The position numbers and the translations under genes are program-made. Shown one piece after another: positions 38,157 through 46,055 of a stretch of DNA of 64,000 bases (the first letter of the stretch is position 1; each line of letters starts with the position of its first letter). Origin of the DNA: Dermatophilaceae bacterium Soc4.6 (GTDB lineage: Bacteria; Actinomycetota; Actinomycetes; Actinomycetales; Dermatophilaceae); assembly GCA_039889245.1 (NCBI GenBank), contig JAZGVH010000002.1:806001-870000 (forward strand), written 5' to 3'. The notes below the pieces were generated by a model that ran no database searches, was not told where the DNA came from, and saw only the letters and a program-made list of their open reading frames with translations.

Positions 38157-38926
38157 GGCCGGGCCTCCGGGGTCGAGGCGGTCGCTGCTGCGGGATCGGC
38201 GGACGCGCCGTCAGGCTCACCGGCGGCGGAGGTGCCCGCCGTGCGCACGGCCTGCGACGTGCCCGGTTCGTCGGTCACCGACCGGCTCGCCGCACGGCGT
38301 CGCGCGCCCGGGCGGCCGTAGGGCACGAGGTGGCCGAGCTGCCGCACGAGCCACCAGCCGGACGCCCCCGCGACGATGGCGCCGATGACCACGGCGACGA
38401 CGGCTTCGAGGAACCAGGTGGAGTGCTTGCGGGTCATCACGACCGTCACGGGGTCGGTGCCCGTGGGGCCCGTGGGCACGACGAGGACGGCGTCGGACCC
38501 CGCGTCGGTGACCTCGAGGGCGCCCCGTCCCGTGGCGCGCCACACATCGAGGCCGCTGGGGTCGGCGAGGTCTCCCGAGCCCGTGGGGGCGAGGTCGAGC
38601 ACGCGTGCGGGGAAGCGAGCCTTGGTCGCCTCCAGCACCCGGGCGCCCGCCACCACGGAGGCGACCTCGCTGGAGCGGGCCTCCGCGAGGAAGATGCCGT
38701 TGCCAGCCTCGCCGGCCCCCCCGGCACCCTGGTATGCCGTCACGGTGACGGGCACGTCCAGCTCGCCGAGCACGTCGGCGCCGATGACGACGGGCCCGGT
38801 CGCCCGGGCGGTGAAGCGTGCGGTGCCACTGGGTCCCAGCACGACAGCGAGCCACAGACCGAGCGCGGCGACGACGAGACCGACCAGGGCGAGGAGGGTC
38901 ACGGCGACGCGGCGGGCGATGATCAC
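38153..38926 (-). CDS. bitopic membrane protein with extracytoplasmic domain, unknown function
   Basis: 257 residues from a GTG at 38926 (VIIARRVAVTLLALVG), with GAGGA 9 nt before. Longer upstream frames have no signal-like start. An N-terminal membrane helix (about 8-30), an extracytoplasmic beta-rich domain (about 35-165), a second helix (about 172-195, VVAVVIGAIVAGASGWWLV), and a basic then Ser/Ala/Pro-rich cytoplasmic tail. Translationally coupled to the lipoprotein downstream. No recognised family. Confidence 0.72.
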   Translation of the reverse strand: MIIARRVAVTLLALVGLVVAALGLWLAVVLGPSGTARFTARATGPVVIGADVLGELDVPVTVTAYQGAGGAGEAGNGIFLAEARSSEVASVVAGARVLEATKARFPARVLDLAPTGSGDLADPSGLDVWRATGRGALEVTDAGSDAVLVVPTGPTGTDPVTVVMTRKHSTWFLEAVVAVVIGAIVAGASGWWLVRQLGHLVPYGRPGARRRAASRSVTDEPGTSQAVRTAGTSAAGEPDGASADPAAATASTPEARP

Positions 38927-39070
38927 GAGTAGGGGTCCTCCGGTGCGGGGCGACGGGCTCCCGCGGTGAGGACGCGGCCCGGTCGGGCAGTCGAGAAACC
39001 ACCATGACACAGGCGGGTCGGCAACCCCGAATCGCCACCGGTCGCCGATCTCCCCCGAACCCACTCCCAC

Positions 39071-39136
39071 TTGTTGCGGTGACCGCCGCAAACAATCGGA
39101 CAAATCAGGACACGCAGCCAGCCCTCACCGCAACAA
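39071..39136. terminator. 12-bp inverted repeat at the acetyltransferase stop
   Basis: TTGTTGCGGTGA (39071-39082) and its exact complement TCACCGCAACAA (39125-39136) are separated by 42 bp. The right copy encodes the last codons and stop of the acetyltransferase on the minus strand. An imperfect inner partner (CCGCAAACAA, about 39087-39096) offers an alternative hairpin. It lies in the 198-bp spacer (38927-39124) before the next minus-strand gene; termination is the likely role. Confidence 0.45.
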
Positions 39137-39532
39137 CTGGGTGTGAGGGGTGGGCTCGGGTCGCCGCATCCGCTGCTCCTGCGCGCCGATGCCCTCGTGG
39201 GCGCGCACGGCGCCGTCGGGGGTGAAGCCGTGGCGCCGGTAGAACGACTGCGCACGTCCGTTGGCCGCCAGGACCCAGACGCTCGCGGGTCGACGGCCGA
39301 GCACGTCGACGAGGAGCTCGTCGGCCAGGCCGCTGCCCTGCGCGGACTGGGCGACGTTGATCGAGTAGAGCTCCCACGCGGTGGAGGCGTCGTGGTCACG
39401 GCTCACTCCCCCGCTGGCCAGCCCCACGACCGACCCGTCGACGTCGAGGGCGACGAGCACCCGGCAGTCGTCGTCGTGGTGCTCCACCCGCAGCGTGAAG
39501 CCGTGGTCGGCGCGCCGGGCGCTCTCAGTCAC
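39125..39532 (-). CDS. GNAT-family N-acetyltransferase
   Basis: 135 residues from a GTG at 39532, overlapping the stop of the thiamine-binding-family gene by 8 bp. The GNAT core is clear: VVGLASGG, strand ELYSINVAQSAQGSGLADELL with the acetyl-CoA pyrophosphate-binding QGSGL, then AQSFYRRHGFTPDG near the C-terminus. Substrate unknown. A long inverted repeat includes its stop codon. Confidence 0.83.
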   Translation of the reverse strand: MTESARRADHGFTLRVEHHDDDCRVLVALDVDGSVVGLASGGVSRDHDASTAWELYSINVAQSAQGSGLADELLVDVLGRRPASVWVLAANGRAQSFYRRHGFTPDGAVRAHEGIGAQEQRMRRPEPTPHTQLLR

Positions 39533-39842
39533 GGGACGCGCGGGCCTCGATCGCCCGCTCCAGTCGCTCGACCTTGCCGTCGATCTCGCCGACGAACCCC
39601 GGCCGCAGGTCGGCCTTGAGCACCAGCGAGACCCGGGGGCTGACGGCGGCCACCGCGTCGACCGCACCCTTGATGACGGCCATGCACTCGTCCCACTCGC
39701 CCTCGATCGTGGTGAACATCGAGTCGGTGCGGTGCGGTAGCCCACTGGCTCGCACCACCTCGACGGCGGCGGCGACCGCGTCGTGGACCGAGCCGGTCTC
39801 GTCGGCGGCGGCAGCAGGGGCGACGGAGAAGGCGAAGAGCAT
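39525..39842 (-). CDS. MTH1187-family thiamine-binding protein
   Basis: 105 residues from the ATG at 39842, giving the usual MLxAFSV start; a 7-residue longer start exists at 39863. Small ferredoxin-like alpha/beta protein. MFTTIEGEWDECMAVIKGAVDAV and PRVSLVLKADLRPG match the family whose members bind thiamine or hydroxymethylpyrimidine-like ligands. Its 3' end overlaps the acetyltransferase start. Divergent from the dehydrogenase at 39954. No thiamine riboswitch is seen. Confidence 0.82.
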   Translation of the reverse strand: MLFAFSVAPAAAADETGSVHDAVAAAVEVVRASGLPHRTDSMFTTIEGEWDECMAVIKGAVDAVAAVSPRVSLVLKADLRPGFVGEIDGKVERLERAIEARASRD

Positions 39843-39953
39843 GCCCACACCGTATGCCGCCATCGACCCCGACACCGGAATAGCCACCGCCGCCAGGGTG
39901 CTGTCGCGAGGGAACGGGCCGGTCCACGGCCCCCGCCGAGAAGAGGTTCGTCG

Positions 39954-40820
39954 ATGAGGGTCACCGTCCTGGGCACCGGGATCATGGGCAAGGGGGTGGT
40001 CCACAGCCTCCTGCGCGAGGGCCACACCGTGACCGCCTGGAACCGCACACCCGCGAGGGCGCAGTCGCTGGCCGACGACGGCGCCGTGGTCGCCGAGTCG
40101 GTGGCCGAGGCCGTCGCGGACGCGGAGGTGGTCATCCTCACGCTCTTCGACGCCGACTCGGTGGTCGACGCACTCGACGAGATCGCCCGTTCGGGGCCGG
40201 GAGCCGACCTCGTCGTGGTCCAGGCGAGCACGATCGGCGTCGAGGGGACCCGTCGTGCGGCCGCCCGGGCCGCCGAGGTGCCCCTGTCCTTCGTCGAGGC
40301 GATGATGCTGGGCACGAAGGCGCCGGCCGAGAACGGTCAGCTCGTGCTCCTCACCGCCGGTGACCCGTCGGTGATCGAGCGCGCCCGGCCCGCGCTCGAG
40401 GCCATCAGCGCCCGGACCGTCTCGGCCGGGTCGGACCTCGGTGAGGCCACCGCGCTCAAGCTCGTCTGCAACGCGTGGATCGCCTCGGTCACGGCCGCCG
40501 TCCCCCAGTCGGTCGCACTGGCGCAGGGACTCGGCGTCGACCCGGCCCTCTTCCTCGAGGCCATCAGGGGTGGCGCCGTCGACACGCCGTACGCCCACGT
40601 CAAGGGGAAGGCGATGATGGGCGCCGACTGGACCCCCTCGTTCGCCCTCGACGGGGTGCGCAAGGACCTCGGGGTGATCACCGACGCGGCCACGGGATCA
40701 GGGGTCGACACCACCCTGCTCGAGGCCCTGCAGGCGGTCTTCTCCGCGGCCTCCCTGGCCGGGCACGGGGCCGACGACATGGCGGCCGTGCTGACGGCCT
40801 TCACGCCGCGCCCCAGCTGA
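39954..40820 (+). CDS. NAD(P)-dependent beta-hydroxyacid dehydrogenase (3-hydroxyisobutyrate dehydrogenase family)
   Basis: 288 residues from the ATG at 39954. The Rossmann fold opens with VTVLGTGIMGKGVV and the second strand ends AWNRTP, an Arg that favours NADPH. Family blocks: VQASTIGVEGTR, FVEAMMLGTKAPAENGQL, and the helical domain LKLVCNAW with the catalytic Lys. The GxxGTxxxA substrate loop is altered (VEAMMLGTKAPAENG against the usual DAPVSGG), so a substrate other than hydroxyisobutyrate is likely. Convergent with sulP, 6 bp apart. Confidence 0.87.
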   Translation: MRVTVLGTGIMGKGVVHSLLREGHTVTAWNRTPARAQSLADDGAVVAESVAEAVADAEVVILTLFDADSVVDALDEIARSGPGADLVVVQASTIGVEGTRRAAARAAEVPLSFVEAMMLGTKAPAENGQLVLLTAGDPSVIERARPALEAISARTVSAGSDLGEATALKLVCNAWIASVTAAVPQSVALAQGLGVDPALFLEAIRGGAVDTPYAHVKGKAMMGADWTPSFALDGVRKDLGVITDAATGSGVDTTLLEALQAVFSAASLAGHGADDMAAVLTAFTPRPS

Positions 40821-40830
40821 CCCGGGTCAG
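40817..40830. terminator. palindrome holding both stop codons
   Basis: CTGACCCGGGTCAG is a perfect 14-bp palindrome containing the stops of the dehydrogenase (TGA 40818-40820) and of sulP (complement of 40827-40829). Same design as at 36145-36156. Confidence 0.35.
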
Positions 40831-42548
40831 ACGCGACCGGCACCGGTCTCGAGCGCGAGGACGTCGCCTGGCGTGTGCTTGACCCTGGCGGCGTGCACCC
40901 GGGCGTGCGCGATCGCCTCGGGGGTCGTGGCGAAGAGGTGGCGCTCGTGCGCCAGCACGGCGTAGACCCCCAGCTGGGTGAGCACCTGCTCGTGCGAGGG
41001 TCTGACGCCCGAGAGCATCACCGTGACCCCCCGGCTCTCGAGACGACGGACCGTGTCGGCGAGGACGGCGGCGCCCGTGGCGTCGATGGCACTGAGGTGG
41101 GTCATCCGCAGCACCACGACCCGTACGCCGCCGAGGTCGGACAGCTCGAGCAGGAAGTCGTGCGCGGCGGCGAAGAACAGCGGACCCTCGAGGCGGTAGG
41201 CCACGATGTGCTCGTCGAGCAGCGACCGCTCCTCGTCCTCGTGACCCAGGGGGTCGAGGGGGCTCTCCAGCAGGCTCGCCGCCTCGGCCGCCTGGTGCAG
41301 CGCGAAGCCACCGGCGACGACGAGCCCGACGACGACGGCGGTGACCAGGTCGAGCGCCACCGTGGCGACCGCCGTGACGACCAGCACCACGGCGTCACCG
41401 CGGGTGGAGCGCAGCAGGACCCGGACACTCGAGACACGCACCATCTGCACGGCTGTCGCCACGAGCACCCCGGCCAGCGCCGCGAGCGGGATCATCGAGA
41501 CCCACCGGGAGGCGACCAGCACGATCACCAGGAGCACTCCGGCATGGATGAGGGCAGCCGCCCGCGACGTGGCCCCCGTGCGCACGTTGACCGCGGTGCG
41601 GGCGATCGCGGCGGTCGCGGGGATCCCGCCGAAGACCGGCGCGGTGAGGTTGGCCAGCCCCTGGCCGAAGAGCTCGCGGTCGGAGTCGTGTCGCTGCCCC
41701 ACGGTCATCCCGTCGGCCACGGACGCCGACAGCAGGCTCTCGAGGGCGGCGAGGGCGGCGACCGCGACGGCGGGCACGAGCAGCTGGCCCAGGTGGTCGA
41801 AGGACGGCAGTCGCGGCGCCGGGATCGTCGAGGGGATGCTGCCGATCGACTCGGCCCCCAGGTGGAGGCCCGCGTCGAGCCCGGTGGCGATCACGATGGC
41901 GATGAGGGAGAACGGCACCCCGCGGCGCAGGCGGGCACCACCCAGGACGAGCGCCACGGTGCCGGCCGCCAGGGCCAGGGCGGGCCAGTGCGGGGACCCC
42001 AGGCCCACGACGAGCGCGGCGCCGGCCAGGGCGGTCACCTTCTCGGCGTGCACGTGCACCCCCAGCACCGCGGGCAGCTGCTGCAGCCCGATGATGACGG
42101 CGATGCCGATGGTGAAGCCCTCGACGACCGGCACCGGCACGTAGCGGATGAAGCGACCGGCCCGGACGAGGGCCAGCCCCACGAGCACCACCCCGGCCAT
42201 CAGCCCGACGGTGAGCACGGCCTGCGGCCCGTAGGTCGCGACGATCGGCACGAGCACCACGGTCATCGCACCGGTGGGCCCGCTGACCTGCACGTGGCTG
42301 CCGCCGAAGACCGCGGCGACGACCCCGGCGACGATCGCCGTGACCAGACCCGCGCCCGCGCCCATCCCCGAGCTCGCCCCGAAGCCCAGGGCCAGGGGCA
42401 GGGCGACCAGCCCGACCATGACACCGGCCAGCAGGTCGCGGCGGGGGTGCGTGCGCATCGCCGACCAGTCAGCGCGCCGCGGCAGCAGCGCGGTGAGGCG
42501 CCCGAGCGCATCGGACCAGCCGGCACGACGGACGACGGGGGTGCTCAC
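40827..42548 (-). CDS. SulP-family anion transporter with STAS domain
   Basis: 573 residues. About eleven to twelve membrane helices (residues 40-420) with the SulP signatures GLVALPLALGFGASSG and GSHVQVSGPTGAMTVVL, then a C-terminal STAS domain (about 455-560; HLSAIDATGAAVLADTVRRL). Family members carry sulfate, bicarbonate or other anions; no carbonic anhydrase or cysteine genes adjoin to decide. The start overlaps the ArsR-type gene by 4 bp, so expression is coupled to that regulator. Confidence 0.9.
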   Translation of the reverse strand: MSTPVVRRAGWSDALGRLTALLPRRADWSAMRTHPRRDLLAGVMVGLVALPLALGFGASSGMGAGAGLVTAIVAGVVAAVFGGSHVQVSGPTGAMTVVLVPIVATYGPQAVLTVGLMAGVVLVGLALVRAGRFIRYVPVPVVEGFTIGIAVIIGLQQLPAVLGVHVHAEKVTALAGAALVVGLGSPHWPALALAAGTVALVLGGARLRRGVPFSLIAIVIATGLDAGLHLGAESIGSIPSTIPAPRLPSFDHLGQLLVPAVAVAALAALESLLSASVADGMTVGQRHDSDRELFGQGLANLTAPVFGGIPATAAIARTAVNVRTGATSRAAALIHAGVLLVIVLVASRWVSMIPLAALAGVLVATAVQMVRVSSVRVLLRSTRGDAVVLVVTAVATVALDLVTAVVVGLVVAGGFALHQAAEAASLLESPLDPLGHEDEERSLLDEHIVAYRLEGPLFFAAAHDFLLELSDLGGVRVVVLRMTHLSAIDATGAAVLADTVRRLESRGVTVMLSGVRPSHEQVLTQLGVYAVLAHERHLFATTPEAIAHARVHAARVKHTPGDVLALETGAGRV

Positions 42549-42895
42549 CAGCTCGACCGCAGGGTCGCGTCGCTCAGCTGCGACTCCAGCTCGGACGAGA
42601 GGCTGGCCATGCGGGACATCACCACGCGCGCGGCCAGCAGCAGGTCACGGACCTCGGGCACCGACAGCGCGTAGAGGACCTCACCCTCCTCGCGCCGGGA
42701 GACCACGAGCGAGGCACGCCGCAGGACGGCGAGCTGCTGCGAGAGGTTGCTCGGAGCCACCCCGATCTGGGTGAGCAGGTCGCGTACTGGCTGCTCGCGC
42801 TCGCTGAGCAGCTCGAGGATGCGGATGCGCACGGGGTGACCGAGCGTGCGGAAGAGCTCGGCCTTGGCCTGGTAGAGAGGGATCGACACGGGCAC
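42545..42895 (-). CDS. ArsR-family transcriptional regulator of the SulP operon
   Basis: 116 residues from a GTG (a second GTG two codons later is possible). Winged helix with TLGHPVRIRILELLSEREQPVRDLL and recognition helix APSNLSQQLAVLRRASLV. It contains no cysteine and lacks the metal-binding His/Asp clusters of SmtB-type sensors, so it probably senses something other than thiophilic metals. It is the first gene of a two-gene operon with sulP (ATGA overlap). The promoter carries nested palindromes at 42939-42957. Confidence 0.87.
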   Translation of the reverse strand: MPVSIPLYQAKAELFRTLGHPVRIRILELLSEREQPVRDLLTQIGVAPSNLSQQLAVLRRASLVVSRREEGEVLYALSVPEVRDLLLAARVVMSRMASLSSELESQLSDATLRSSW

Positions 42896-42907
42896 CTGTC
42901 ATTCGGC

Positions 42908-42957
42908 GACGCCGTTCGGCGTCATTGTCGTGCGCGATATGCACATGTATGCATGTG
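42908..42957. promoter_or_regulatory. operator region of the arsR-sulP operon
   Basis: CACATG (42942-42947) and CATGTG (42952-42957) form an inverted repeat with a 4-bp spacer, overlapped by ATGCA...TGCAT (42939-42954). Nearer the gene is GACGCCG-TT-CGGCGTC (42908-42923). The first fits the size of an ArsR dimer site and is the probable autoregulatory operator; the second may be an mRNA hairpin near the start codon. Confidence 0.5.
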
Positions 42958-43028
42958 AAGAAGTCTGCAACTCCACCGCCAGCATACGCGCACCCACATC
43001 GGGCATCCCCCCGTGCCGGAGCTCGCGC

Positions 43029-44234
43029 CTAGCGCAGGATCTCGGTGAGGCCCTCGACCAGCCGGTCGCAGTCGGCGGCGTTGGTGTAGGAGGCCAGCCC
43101 CAGCCGCAGACCCCCGGTCGACCCCAGACCGAGGTGGCGCGAGGCCTCGAGGGCGTAGAACGACCCCCCGGGGGCGTTGACCCCCCGCTCACCGAGCGCG
43201 GCGTGCAGGGCGGCCGGCTCGTGCCCGGCGACCTCGAGCAGCAGGGTGGGCGTGCGGCGACGGGCTCGTGAGCGGCAGGTGACCCCGGGTAGGGCGACCA
43301 GACGCTCCTCGAGGTCGACCCGCAGGGCGTGCTCGTGCGCGTCGATCGCAGCCATCGACATGGTGAGCCGCGTCGACAGGCTCCCCTCGCCCGGCACCGC
43401 GCAGGCGAGGACCTCGACCGCCGCGGTCGTCCCGGCCATCAGCTCGTAGGGCAGGGTGCCGAGCTCGAACCGCTCGGGCACGGCCCCGCTCGAGGGCAGC
43501 AGCTTGTCGGGGTGCAGGGTCTCGAGCAGGCCCGGGTCGGCGGCGAGCACGCCGCAGTGCGGCCCGAGGAACTTGTAGGGGGAGCACGCCACGACATCGG
43601 CGCGCAGCTCGCCGAGGTCGACCCGGTGGTGGGCGGCGTAGTGGACCGCGTCGACGAAGAGCAGGGCGTCGACGTCGTGGACCCGGTCGGCGATGGCCGG
43701 GATGTCGGGCATCGTCCCGATGAGGTTCGAGGCCGCCGTCACGGCGACGAGCCGCGTGCGAGCCCCGAGCAGGGGCGCGAGGTCGGCCGGGTCGAGCTCA
43801 CCGGTCCAGGGGTCGAAGTCCACCCAGCGGACCACCGCGCCCACCCGCTGCGCGGCGAGCACCCAGGGCCTGATGTTGGCGTCGTGGTCGAGTCGGCTGA
43901 CGACGACCTCGTCGCCCGGTGCCCAGTCGGCGCTGAGGGTGCGGGCGAGGTCCATCGTCAGCTGGGTCATGCTGCGGCCGAAGACGACCCCACCCGGGTC
44001 GGCGCCGAGGAAGTGCCCCATGGTGTCGCGGAAGGCGAGCACCGTGTCGTCGGCATTGCGCTCGGCCGCGGTGGTGCGTCCCCGGTTGGCCATGGGCGAG
44101 GTCAGCGTGCGCGCGATGGCCTCGGCCACCGGGGTGGGTGTCTGCGAGCCGCCCGGCCCGTCGAAGTGCGCTGCCCCTGCTCGCAGGGAGGGGAACTGGG
44201 ATCGGAAGGCCTCGACGTCGAAGGGCGCGCTCAC
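43029..44234 (-). CDS. cysteine desulfurase-like aminotransferase class V protein
   Basis: 401 residues from a GTG at 44234, 20 bp after treZ. Fold-type I PLP enzyme: SRLDHDANIRPWVLAA, DAVHYAAHHRVDLGELRADVVACSPYKFLGPHCGV with the PLP Lys in SPYKFLGP. It resembles the cysteine-desulfurase-like family related to SufS/CsdA but lacks an obvious active-site Cys loop, so substrate is uncertain. No Suf or Isc partners are nearby; its place at the end of the trehalose genes is probably operonic but functionally unexplained. Confidence 0.85.
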   Translation of the reverse strand: MSAPFDVEAFRSQFPSLRAGAAHFDGPGGSQTPTPVAEAIARTLTSPMANRGRTTAAERNADDTVLAFRDTMGHFLGADPGGVVFGRSMTQLTMDLARTLSADWAPGDEVVVSRLDHDANIRPWVLAAQRVGAVVRWVDFDPWTGELDPADLAPLLGARTRLVAVTAASNLIGTMPDIPAIADRVHDVDALLFVDAVHYAAHHRVDLGELRADVVACSPYKFLGPHCGVLAADPGLLETLHPDKLLPSSGAVPERFELGTLPYELMAGTTAAVEVLACAVPGEGSLSTRLTMSMAAIDAHEHALRVDLEERLVALPGVTCRSRARRRTPTLLLEVAGHEPAALHAALGERGVNAPGGSFYALEASRHLGLGSTGGLRLGLASYTNAADCDRLVEGLTEILR

Positions 44235-44254
44235 GCCCCCACCGTAGGCGGTGG

Positions 44255-46039
44255 TCAGGGCACCCGCAGCACCGCGACCCCGTGGGGCCCCAGGGCCACT
44301 CCCCCCTCGACGAGGCGGGTGGTCGTGCGGTCCCACGTGAGCACGAGCTGCGCCCCCGCATCGTCGGGGTGCAGCGGCACCGTGCCGGGGGCGCCGCTCA
44401 CGTTGGCGACGACCCGCAGCCGCGAGCGCGCCACCCGGATCCACTCGCCACCGGGGTCCGAGTCGGCGGTGACGTGGTCGAGCCGGTCGTCGACGAGCTC
44501 GGGGTCCTCGCGGCGCAGGGTGAACAGATCGGTGTACCACCGCAGCATCCGCGCGTGGTCGGCCTCGATCACCTCGTCCCAGAGCAGCACGCTGCGGTCG
44601 CGCGTCGCACCGTCCTGCGGGTCGGGCACGTCGACGCCGTCCCACCCGTGCCCGGAGAACTCCCTGCGCCGACCCTCGCGCACGGCGTCGGCGAGCTCGG
44701 GCTCCTCGAAGTCGGTGAAGAACTGCCAGGGGGTCGAGGCCGCCCACTCCTCGCCCATGAAGACCATCGGGGTGAAGGCCGACAGCGCGTAGAGGGCGGC
44801 ACCGATCGCCTGCTGCCCCGGCGTGATCGACGCCGAGATGCGGTCCCCGGTCGCCCGGTTGCCCACCTGGTCGTGGGTCTGCAGGTAGCCGACGAAGCGC
44901 CGCCCCGGGTGCACCTCGGGATCGACGGGCGCCCCCCACTCCTTGCCGCGGAAGGTGGAGAAGCGGCCGTCGTGGAGGAAGACCTCGCTCAGCGTCTTGG
45001 CGACCACGCCCTGCTCGGCGAAGTCGGCGTAGTAGCTCTGCGACTCACCCGTCAGCGCCGCGTGGAGCGCGTGGTGCACGTCGTCGGCCCACTGGGCGCT
45101 CATGCCGTAGCCCCCCTGGTCGGTGGGGGTCACCATGACCGGGTCGTTGAGGTCGCTCTCGGCCACGAGCGTCAGGGGTCGCCCCAGCTGGCGCGAGAGC
45201 GCGTCGACCTCGTCGGCGAGCTGGGCCAGCACGTGGCGCGCGGAGTCGTCACGCAGCTCGTGCACGGCGTCGAGACGCAGCGCGTCGACGTGGAAGTCGC
45301 GCAGCCAGCGCAGGGCGTTGTCGACGATGAAGCGGCGCACCACGTCGGAGCCGGTGTCGTCGAGGTTGACGGCCGGGCCCCAGGGAGTCGTGTGCTGCTC
45401 GGTGAAGTAGGGCCCGAACTGGCCCAGGTAGTTGCCGCTGGGGCCGAGGTGGTTGTAGACCACGTCGAGGCACACCCCGAGACCACGGGTGTGGCAGGCG
45501 TCGACGAAGCGCTGGAAGGCGGCGGGGCCACCGTAGGCGTCGTGCACGGCATACAGGCCGACTCCGTCGTAGCCCCAGCCCCACCGCCCGGGGAAGGCGG
45601 CGACGGGCATGACCTCGACGACGTCGACCCCGAGGCCGACGAGGTGGTCGAGCCTGCGGGTCGCGGCGTCGAAGGTGCCCTCCGGGGTGAAGGTGCCGAT
45701 GTGCAGCTCGTAGACCACCCCGCCGAGGGCTCCGCGCCCGCGGCGCGGCCCGCGCCAGCGCACGTCGGACCACACGCGGTGGGCGACGTCGAAGGTGCGG
45801 CTCGACCCGTGCACGCCGTAGGGCTGCCAGGCGCTGCGCGGGTCGGGCAGCGGCGGGCCGCCGTCGACCCGGAACGCGTAGTCGACCGGGTAGTCACCGT
45901 GCTCGGCCCGACGCCACACCCACCAGCCACCGGGTGCGTGCTGCATGGGCATGGTGGTGACCACGCCACCCACGGGCGAGACGTCGATGTGGACCCGTTT
46001 CGCGTTGGGGGCCCAGACGCGGATCTCGTTGCCAGTCAC
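44255..46039 (-). CDS. treZ: malto-oligosyltrehalose trehalohydrolase
   Basis: 594 residues from a GTG at 46039, 16 bp after treY. Cleaves the terminal trehalose from maltooligosyltrehalose made by TreY. N-terminal CBM48-like domain (VWAPNAKRVHIDV), then the GH13 barrel with GWGYDGVGLYAVHDAYGGP, nucleophile Asp in VDALRLDAVHEL, acid Glu in LVAESDLNDP, and QTHDQVGNRATGDR. Length and motifs match TreZ. Downstream lies the PLP enzyme on the same strand. Confidence 0.95.
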   Translation of the reverse strand: MTGNEIRVWAPNAKRVHIDVSPVGGVVTTMPMQHAPGGWWVWRRAEHGDYPVDYAFRVDGGPPLPDPRSAWQPYGVHGSSRTFDVAHRVWSDVRWRGPRRGRGALGGVVYELHIGTFTPEGTFDAATRRLDHLVGLGVDVVEVMPVAAFPGRWGWGYDGVGLYAVHDAYGGPAAFQRFVDACHTRGLGVCLDVVYNHLGPSGNYLGQFGPYFTEQHTTPWGPAVNLDDTGSDVVRRFIVDNALRWLRDFHVDALRLDAVHELRDDSARHVLAQLADEVDALSRQLGRPLTLVAESDLNDPVMVTPTDQGGYGMSAQWADDVHHALHAALTGESQSYYADFAEQGVVAKTLSEVFLHDGRFSTFRGKEWGAPVDPEVHPGRRFVGYLQTHDQVGNRATGDRISASITPGQQAIGAALYALSAFTPMVFMGEEWAASTPWQFFTDFEEPELADAVREGRRREFSGHGWDGVDVPDPQDGATRDRSVLLWDEVIEADHARMLRWYTDLFTLRREDPELVDDRLDHVTADSDPGGEWIRVARSRLRVVANVSGAPGTVPLHPDDAGAQLVLTWDRTTTRLVEGGVALGPHGVAVLRVP

Positions 46040-46055
46040 AGGAGTCGAAGCCTTT

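Noticed and set aside
39525-39842. Thiamine riboswitch for the thiamine-binding-family gene
   Set aside because: No TPP aptamer sequence is present in the 111-bp divergent spacer.
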